Positions 6,755 through 10,967 of a stretch of 10,967 bases of DNA are shown piece after piece. The position numbers were made by a program, and so were the translations under genes. The stretch spans positions 1 through 10,967 of the forward strand of contig CAKZOQ010000342.1 in the NCBI GenBank assembly GCA_937136445.1. Reading direction: 5' to 3'. Every line of letters starts with the position of its first letter. The first letter of the stretch is position 1. This DNA comes from an uncultured Gemmatimonadota bacterium. GTDB lineage: Bacteria > Gemmatimonadota > Gemmatimonadetes > Longimicrobiales > Gaopeijiaceae. The notes beneath the pieces are model-generated. The model worked only from the letters and a program-made list of their open reading frames with translations. It was not told the DNA's origin and did no database searches.

Positions 6755-8034
6755 CCCAGCGACTCCGGCGGGACCCGCTCCTCCTCTCCGGAGGCCATGT
6801 CCCGCAGCACCACCACACCCTTCGCCGCCTCCTCGGGACCCAGCACGATGACCGAGCGGGCGCCTTCGGTGCCGGCGGACTTGAACTGCTTGCCCACCGA
6901 GCGGTCCCGGAACTCGTAGGCCACCGAATGCCCGGCGTCACGGAGCCGATGGGCCAGCCCCCGTGCCGCGGGCCCCTGCTCCTCGCCGATGACCACCACG
7001 TAGTAGTCCAGGGTCCGTTCGTAGTCCGGTGCGAGTGCCCGCTCCCGGAGGAGCTCGCCCAGGACCACGTCGCCCATCCCGAAGCCCACCGCCGGCATGG
7101 GGTCGCCGCCCACCAGCTCCAGGAGCCGGTCGTAGCGGCCGCCCCCGCAGATGGCCCGAAGCTCACCCTGACGGTCGAAGAGCTCGAAGACGATGCCCGT
7201 GTAGTAGGCGAGGCCCCGGACGATGGTGAGGTCCACTTCCACGAAGTCGCCGAGCCCCATGGCCTCCAGGTGCCCCAGGTACGCGTCCAGCGGGGCAGCG
7301 GCCTCGGCGACGGAGGCCTCCGGGTGGGCGGCCCGGATGTCATCCAGCCCCTCCAGCTCGAAGAGCTTCAGGAGGGCGTCCACCTGGGCGGGGTCCAGCC
7401 CGGCGTCGGCGGCCAGCTTCTCCCGGGCCACCTCTTCGGGCATCCGCTCCACCTTGTCGATGAGGGCGAAGGCCGCATCCATCCCGTCCTCCGGTACCCC
7501 CACCCCGTCGCGGAGGAGAGCGGTGAGGAGACGGCGGTCCGAGACCCGGGCCCGGACGTCCTCGGCGCCGAGACCGAGCTCCCGAAGGCCGTCGATGGCC
7601 ACCGCCAGCACCTCGGCGTCGGCGGAGACGTCGTCCTCGCCGACGATGTCCACATTCCACTGGAAGTGCTCCCGGAGACGTCCCCGTTGCTGTCGCTCGT
7701 AGCGGAAGAGCTGGGGGATGCTGAACCAGCGGATGGGCTTGGGCATGCTCCGGGCATGCTCGCCCAGGATGCGCGCCAGCGAGGGCGTCATCTCCGGTCG
7801 AAGGGAGACCTGGCGGTCGCCCTTGTCGGTGAAGTTGTAGAGCTGGCCCACGATTTCGTCGCCGCTCTTCTCGGTGTAGAGCTCCAGGGGCTCCAGCGGA
7901 GGGCCGTCGTACTCCAGAAACCCGTACCGGCGGGCGACGGCGCGCCAGGCCCGGAAGAGGTGGGCGCGGAACGCCAGCTCCTCGGGCGGGAAGTCTCGGA
8001 AGCCGGGGAGTCGGCGGAAGTCGGAAGAGGCCAT
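6751..8034 (-). CDS. hisS: Histidyl-tRNA synthetase
   Basis: Charges tRNA-His with histidine; a class II synthetase, dimeric and cytoplasmic by family. It has 427 residues, a normal length. It opens with LPGFRDFPP. Histidine and ATP site motifs follow: RPEMTPS (79-85), motif 2 FRYERQQRGR-REHFQ (110-125), the HisRS signature VRGLAYYTG (272-280), CGGGRYD (296-302) and motif 3 AVGFGMGD (315-322). An anticodon-binding domain covers about 340-427. The signature has alanine where many bacteria have aspartate (RGLDYY); as I recall, plant organelle enzymes share this form. The ATG at 8034 is the only reasonable start, because an in-frame TAG lies 12 nt upstream (8047-8049). No Shine-Dalgarno is visible. 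It is the first gene of the hisS, membrane protein, proS, guaA operon. Confidence 0.97.
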   Translation of the reverse strand: MASSDFRRLPGFRDFPPEELAFRAHLFRAWRAVARRYGFLEYDGPPLEPLELYTEKSGDEIVGQLYNFTDKGDRQVSLRPEMTPSLARILGEHARSMPKPIRWFSIPQLFRYERQQRGRLREHFQWNVDIVGEDDVSADAEVLAVAIDGLRELGLGAEDVRARVSDRRLLTALLRDGVGVPEDGMDAAFALIDKVERMPEEVAREKLAADAGLDPAQVDALLKLFELEGLDDIRAAHPEASVAEAAAPLDAYLGHLEAMGLGDFVEVDLTIVRGLAYYTGIVFELFDRQGELRAICGGGRYDRLLELVGGDPMPAVGFGMGDVVLGELLRERALAPDYERTLDYYVVVIGEEQGPAARGLAHRLRDAGHSVAYEFRDRSVGKQFKSAGTEGARSVIVLGPEEAAKGVVVLRDMASGEEERVPPESLG

Positions 8035-8043
8035 GGAACGCGG

Positions 8044-8071
8044 AATCTAGCGGCGAGCCACAACGATTCAA
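8044..8071 (-). promoter_or_regulatory. Candidate promoter of the hisS operon
   Basis: On the minus strand, TTGAAT (8066-8071) and TAGATT (8044-8049) are separated by 16 bp; each matches 4 of 6 bases of the sigma-70 consensus. The -10 element ends 9 nt before the hisS ATG, so transcription would start within a few bases of the start codon. That fits the absence of a Shine-Dalgarno and the TANNNT pattern known from leaderless genes. This is motif matching by eye only. Confidence 0.45.
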
Positions 8072-8075
8072 CCGA

Positions 8076-8096
8076 CCCGGACCCACCCCGTCCGGG
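8076..8096. repeat. Perfect inverted repeat in the hisS/reductase divergent gap
   Basis: CCCGGAC (8076-8082) and GTCCGGG (8090-8096) are exact complements separated by 7 nt (CCACCCC). It lies just upstream of the proposed hisS -35 and 45 nt before the divergent reductase gene. A terminator is not expected between divergent genes, so an operator-like site is a reasonable guess. High GC makes short dyads common, which limits confidence. Confidence 0.45.
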
Positions 8097-8140
8097 AGGG
8101 CGCGCTTGCCGGCGCCGGCCCCCGGAAGCACCCTTCCCCC

Positions 8141-8665
8141 ATGCGATCCGTCACCTACGAGTTGGCCGCCAGCCTGGACGCCTACATCGCCGACCCCGCC
8201 GGCGGTGTGGATTGGCTCTTCGACGACGGGAACGACTATGGACTCGCCGACTTCATGACCACCATCGACACGGTGATCATGGGGCGGACCACCTACGAGT
8301 TCGGGCTGAAGCACGGGATGAAGGGCTACGAGGGGGTCACCAACTACGTCGCCTCCACCACGCTGGACCCGGAGGAGCACCCCTGGGTCACCGTGGTATC
8401 CGAGGGGGTCTCCGACCTGGTGGCGGAGCTCCGGGAGGGCGACGGCAAGGGGATCTGGCTGGTGGGGGGTGGACGGCTTTTCCGGACCCTCCTGTCGGCG
8501 GGCGTGGTGGACCGGGTGAGCGTAGCCGTGCACCCCATCCTCCTGGGTCGCGGCATCCCCCTTCTTCCGGAGCATCCGGAGCGGACGCCGCTGGAGCTCG
8601 AGTACGTGCAGGAATACGAGTCCGGGCTCGTGCGGCTCGCCTACCGGGTACTCCGCGGCGGATGA
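8141..8665 (+). CDS. DHFR-fold / RibD C-terminal-type reductase family protein
   Basis: A stand-alone single-domain protein of 174 residues with the fold shared by dihydrofolate reductase and the reductase half of RibD. Family landmarks: an N-terminal ASLDAYIADPAGGVDWL stretch (10-26; family members usually have DGYIA, here DAYIA), the MGRTTYE motif (47-53), a nucleotide-binding WLVGGG (106-111) and the C-terminal HPILLGRGIPLL block (131-142). By family it binds NADPH and reduces an unknown small substrate; relatives such as the YyaP/YwjB group are mostly uncharacterised, and there is no evidence that it is a true dihydrofolate reductase. It is transcribed away from hisS and toward folC. No clear Shine-Dalgarno precedes ATG 8141. 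The fold assignment is strong; the reaction is unknown. Confidence 0.88.
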   Translation: MRSVTYELAASLDAYIADPAGGVDWLFDDGNDYGLADFMTTIDTVIMGRTTYEFGLKHGMKGYEGVTNYVASTTLDPEEHPWVTVVSEGVSDLVAELREGDGKGIWLVGGGRLFRTLLSAGVVDRVSVAVHPILLGRGIPLLPEHPERTPLELEYVQEYESGLVRLAYRVLRGG

Positions 8666-8695
8666 CCGCCCTCGACTACCGAGCTACCAGGGCGG
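8666..8695. terminator. Hairpin between convergent reductase and folC genes
   Basis: CCGCCCT (8666-8672) pairs perfectly with AGGGCGG (8689-8695) around a 16-nt loop. It starts directly after the reductase stop and ends one base before the folC stop, so it could end transcription from both sides. There is no T-tract on either strand, so intrinsic termination would be weak; Rho or plain RNA 3' end protection are alternatives. Confidence 0.45.
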
Positions 8696-8696
8696 C

Positions 8697-10067
8697 TCAG
8701 CCCTCTTCGTCCGCCAACGGCTCCCGTCCCAGGACCCTCAGGGCGCTCCCCACCGTGTGGCAGGACCCGGTGACCACCACCGTGCCCTCCCCCGCCTGGG
8801 ACCGGGCCGCCGCCACCGCCGTCCGGAAGTCCTCCTCGAGGCTCGCCGGGATGCCGGGAGGGACGGCCTCCAACACCTCCGCGGGGGACCAGCGACGCTC
8901 CTCCGGCGCCGAGGGAGCCTGGGTGAGGACGACCGCGTCCAGCGACGCATAGAGCGCCGGCAGCATCCGGGCCCAGTCCTTGTCCCCGAGCACCGCCACC
9001 AACCCCACCCGGGGTCGAGGCAGCTCCACCCGACCCAGGGTGTCCACCAGCGACTCCACCCCGGCCGTGTTGTGCGCCACGTCGAAGAGCCAGGTGCGGC
9101 CGTCGATGCGCTCGATCTGGTCCCGACCGGGGTGGCGGACCCGGGCCAGCCCCTCCAGCACGGCCTGGCGCTGCGGACGCAGCTCCGGGGGGAGGTGCTC
9201 CAGGATCTCCACGGCCAGCGCCGCGTTGGCCGCCTGGTGCCGACCGGGCAAGGGGACGTGCACCTCCAGCTCGCCCCAGCTCCGGGTGTTCAGGGTAAAG
9301 GCCGTGTGCCGGGCGTCCACCACCAGATCCTCCACATCCGTGTCGGGGTCCACCTCCACCCAGGTGCCCGCGCCCACGTCCCGGTGGACCCTGCGGAGGA
9401 CCGCCAGCACCTCCGGGTCGGTGGCCGCCGTGAGGAAGGGAACCTCGGGCTTGATGATCCCCGCCTTCTCCCGGGCGATGGCCGGAAGGGTGTCGCCCAG
9501 GTAGTCGGCGTGGTCCAGGGCCACGTTGGTGACCGCCGCCACCAGCGGCTCCAGGACGTTGGTGGCGTCCAGTCGCCCGCCGAGCCCCACCTCGATGACC
9601 GCGACCTCCGCCCCGGCCTCGGCGAAGGCGTGGAAGCCCAGGACGGTGATGGCTTCGAAGAAGGTGAGCTCGCAGTCCACCACGACGTCGCGGATGGCGT
9701 CGGCGGAGGCCCGGAGCTCCGCCTCCGAGAGGGCTCGTCCCCGGAGGGTGAAGCGCTCCCGGAAGGAGCAGAGGTGGGGGGAAGTGAAGCAGGCCACCCG
9801 TCGCCCGTCCTGGCTGAGGGCCGCGGAGACCATGGAGGCCACCGACCCCTTGCCGTTCGTCCCTCCGATGTGGATGGACGGGTAGGCGTGGTGGGGATCC
9901 CCCAGCGCAGTGAGAGCCGAGCGAGTGCGCTCCAGACCCCAGTGCACGCCGGTGGCCAGCGGCGGAAAGAGCTCGGAGAAGAGCGGATCGCCGAAGGGGC
10001 GGTCCAGCGCCTCCGGAGAACGGAGGGACGGTCCGGAGGGCTCGGCGGAAGAGGCGGGGAGGCTCAC
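8697..10067 (-). CDS. folC: Bifunctional folylpolyglutamate synthase / dihydrofolate synthase
   Basis: Joins glutamate to dihydropteroate to make dihydrofolate and adds further glutamates to reduced folates, using ATP, in the cytoplasm. The 456 residues fit the Mur-ligase-like family. Motifs in order: P-loop GGTNGKGS (68-75), TSPHL (95-99), GLGGRLDATN (161-170), DHADYLG (185-191), REKAGI with K201, the lysine usually carbamylated in this superfamily, GRHQAANAALA (275-285) and FDVAHN (328-333), where many members have DGAHN. The GTG at 10067 lies 4 nt after the accD stop and has AAGGA (10075-10079) 7 nt upstream, overlapping the end of accD, so the two are probably one operon with coupled translation. 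The same accD-folC order is known in E. coli. Whether both activities are present cannot be decided from the motifs alone. Confidence 0.96.
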   Translation of the reverse strand: MSLPASSAEPSGPSLRSPEALDRPFGDPLFSELFPPLATGVHWGLERTRSALTALGDPHHAYPSIHIGGTNGKGSVASMVSAALSQDGRRVACFTSPHLCSFRERFTLRGRALSEAELRASADAIRDVVVDCELTFFEAITVLGFHAFAEAGAEVAVIEVGLGGRLDATNVLEPLVAAVTNVALDHADYLGDTLPAIAREKAGIIKPEVPFLTAATDPEVLAVLRRVHRDVGAGTWVEVDPDTDVEDLVVDARHTAFTLNTRSWGELEVHVPLPGRHQAANAALAVEILEHLPPELRPQRQAVLEGLARVRHPGRDQIERIDGRTWLFDVAHNTAGVESLVDTLGRVELPRPRVGLVAVLGDKDWARMLPALYASLDAVVLTQAPSAPEERRWSPAEVLEAVPPGIPASLEEDFRTAVAAARSQAGEGTVVVTGSCHTVGSALRVLGREPLADEEG

Positions 10068-10071
10068 CGCG

Positions 10072-10953
10072 TCATCCTTGGTCGTCGAACGCCTCCGACG
10101 CTGCCGGCTCGGGCCAGCGGCCGGTCATGTGTCCCAGGAGAAGCGCCACCATGTCCTTCATCTCCCGTCGGTCCACCACCTGATCCACCATCCCGTGCTC
10201 CAGGAGGAACTCGGCGCGCTGGAACCCCTTGGGGAGCTCCTGCTTGATGGTCTCCTCGATCACCCGGGGGCCGGCGAATCCGATGAGGGCGCCGGGTTCC
10301 GCCAGATTCACGTCGCCGAGCATGGCGAAGGAGGCCGTGACGCCCCCGGTGGTGGGGTGGGTGAGGATGGAGATGTAGGGGATCCCCGCCTCGTGGAGCT
10401 GGCCCAGGACCGCGGACGTCTTGGCCATCTGCATGAGGCTGTAGATCCCCTCCTGCATCCGGGCGCCGCCGGAGGCCGAGACTACAAGGAAGGGGTCGCC
10501 CCGCTCCAGAGCCCGCTTGCCCGCTCGGGCGATCTTCTCGCCGACGACCGATCCCATGGAGCCGCCGATGAAGGAGAAGTCCATGACGGCGACCATGACG
10601 GGAATGCCGTGGAGGGTCCCGGAGCCGGTGATCACCGCCTCGTCCTTGCCCTTGGCCTCGGCGGCGGCGATGCGGTCCGTGTAGGCCTTCAGATCGCGGA
10701 ACTCCAGCGGGTCGCCGGCGCGGAGCCCGGTGTCGTGCTCCTCGAAGGACCCCTCGTCGAGGAGGAGCTCCAGGTAGGCCTCCGCCGAGATTCGCAGGTG
10801 CTGGCCGCAGTCCGGGCAGACCTGGAGGTTCTGCGCGAGGCGCTCACGGTAGAGGATCTCTCCGCAGCCCTTGCACTTGTCGAAGACGTCGGGAGGGAGG
10901 TCGCGCTTCGTTTCGGCCTTCAGGGGCTTCTTGTCCTTGCGGAACCAGGCCAT
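10072..10953 (-). CDS. accD: Acetyl-CoA carboxylase carboxyltransferase subunit beta
   Basis: Beta half of the carboxyltransferase that moves the carboxyl group from biotin to acetyl-CoA, giving malonyl-CoA for fatty acid synthesis; its partner AccA is not in this window. It has 293 residues, within the usual range of about 280-305. The N-terminal zinc ribbon is intact, with cysteines 27, 30, 46 and 49. The crotonase-like carboxyltransferase domain follows, with GSMGSVVGEK (131-140), SGGARMQEG (161-169), TTGGVTASF (201-209) and the C-terminal GFAGPRVIEET block from 225. The typical N-terminus MAWFRK supports ATG 10953. Only 14 bases of upstream sequence are present, so its promoter is not seen and further upstream operon partners are possible. 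Confidence 0.98.
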   Translation of the reverse strand: MAWFRKDKKPLKAETKRDLPPDVFDKCKGCGEILYRERLAQNLQVCPDCGQHLRISAEAYLELLLDEGSFEEHDTGLRAGDPLEFRDLKAYTDRIAAAEAKGKDEAVITGSGTLHGIPVMVAVMDFSFIGGSMGSVVGEKIARAGKRALERGDPFLVVSASGGARMQEGIYSLMQMAKTSAVLGQLHEAGIPYISILTHPTTGGVTASFAMLGDVNLAEPGALIGFAGPRVIEETIKQELPKGFQRAEFLLEHGMVDQVVDRREMKDMVALLLGHMTGRWPEPAASEAFDDQG

Positions 10954-10967
10954 TCGAACTCGCGGGG

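Noticed and set aside
8108..8119. Perfect 12-bp palindrome GCCGGCGCCGGC before the reductase gene
   Set aside because: It is made only of G and C in a GC-rich gap; such palindromes arise readily by chance, and it overlaps no promoter-like element.
6928..8952. 674-codon plus-strand open frame opposite hisS and across the reductase gene
   Set aside because: It crosses several real genes on both strands and has no recognisable domain; long stop-free mirror frames are normal at this GC content.
8757..10247. 496-codon plus-strand open frame opposite folC and the accD end
   Set aside because: It is antisense to a complete folC with all motifs; composition is dominated by G, R, H, P and V with no domain.

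Overview
The window comes from a GC-rich bacterium. The coding density is high, several genes start with GTG, and most stop codons are TGA. Several traits together suggest Gemmatimonadota or a related lineage: a short archaeal-type ProS without the bacterial editing insertion, an accD-folC pair, secreted proteins with no obvious family, and a large cyclic-di-GMP multidomain protein. This placement is inferred from gene content and style, not from a marker phylogeny.

Layout. Left plus-strand block (1-2716): the 3' part of a membrane-anchored signalling protein ordered GGDEF, receiver, receiver, HD-GYP, followed 11 nt later by a small exported, probably lipid-anchored protein of unknown function. 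Minus-strand block (8034 down to 2742): hisS, a two-TM small membrane protein, proS and guaA are joined by stop/start overlaps of 4, 8 and 1 nt and almost certainly form one operon. A secreted, beta-rich protein with its own strong Shine-Dalgarno follows after 74 bp. A promoter candidate just before hisS would give an almost leaderless mRNA. A divergent plus-strand gene (8141-8665) encodes a DHFR-fold/RibD-C-type reductase. Between it and hisS lies a perfect 7-7-7 inverted repeat. Right minus-strand block (10953 down to 8697): accD then folC, 4 nt apart, converging on the reductase gene across a 7-bp-stem hairpin.

How the genes fit together. Most of the window is housekeeping: two aminoacyl-tRNA synthetases and GMP synthesis in one transcription unit, and malonyl-CoA synthesis plus folate polyglutamylation in another. 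The most unusual object is the signalling protein. All of its cyclic-di-GMP-making and -breaking motifs appear intact, and two complete receiver domains sit between the two enzymes, so it could act as a phosphorylation-controlled switch. No mobile element, CRISPR array, tRNA or rRNA gene was recognised. There is no non-coding gap longer than about 110 bp.
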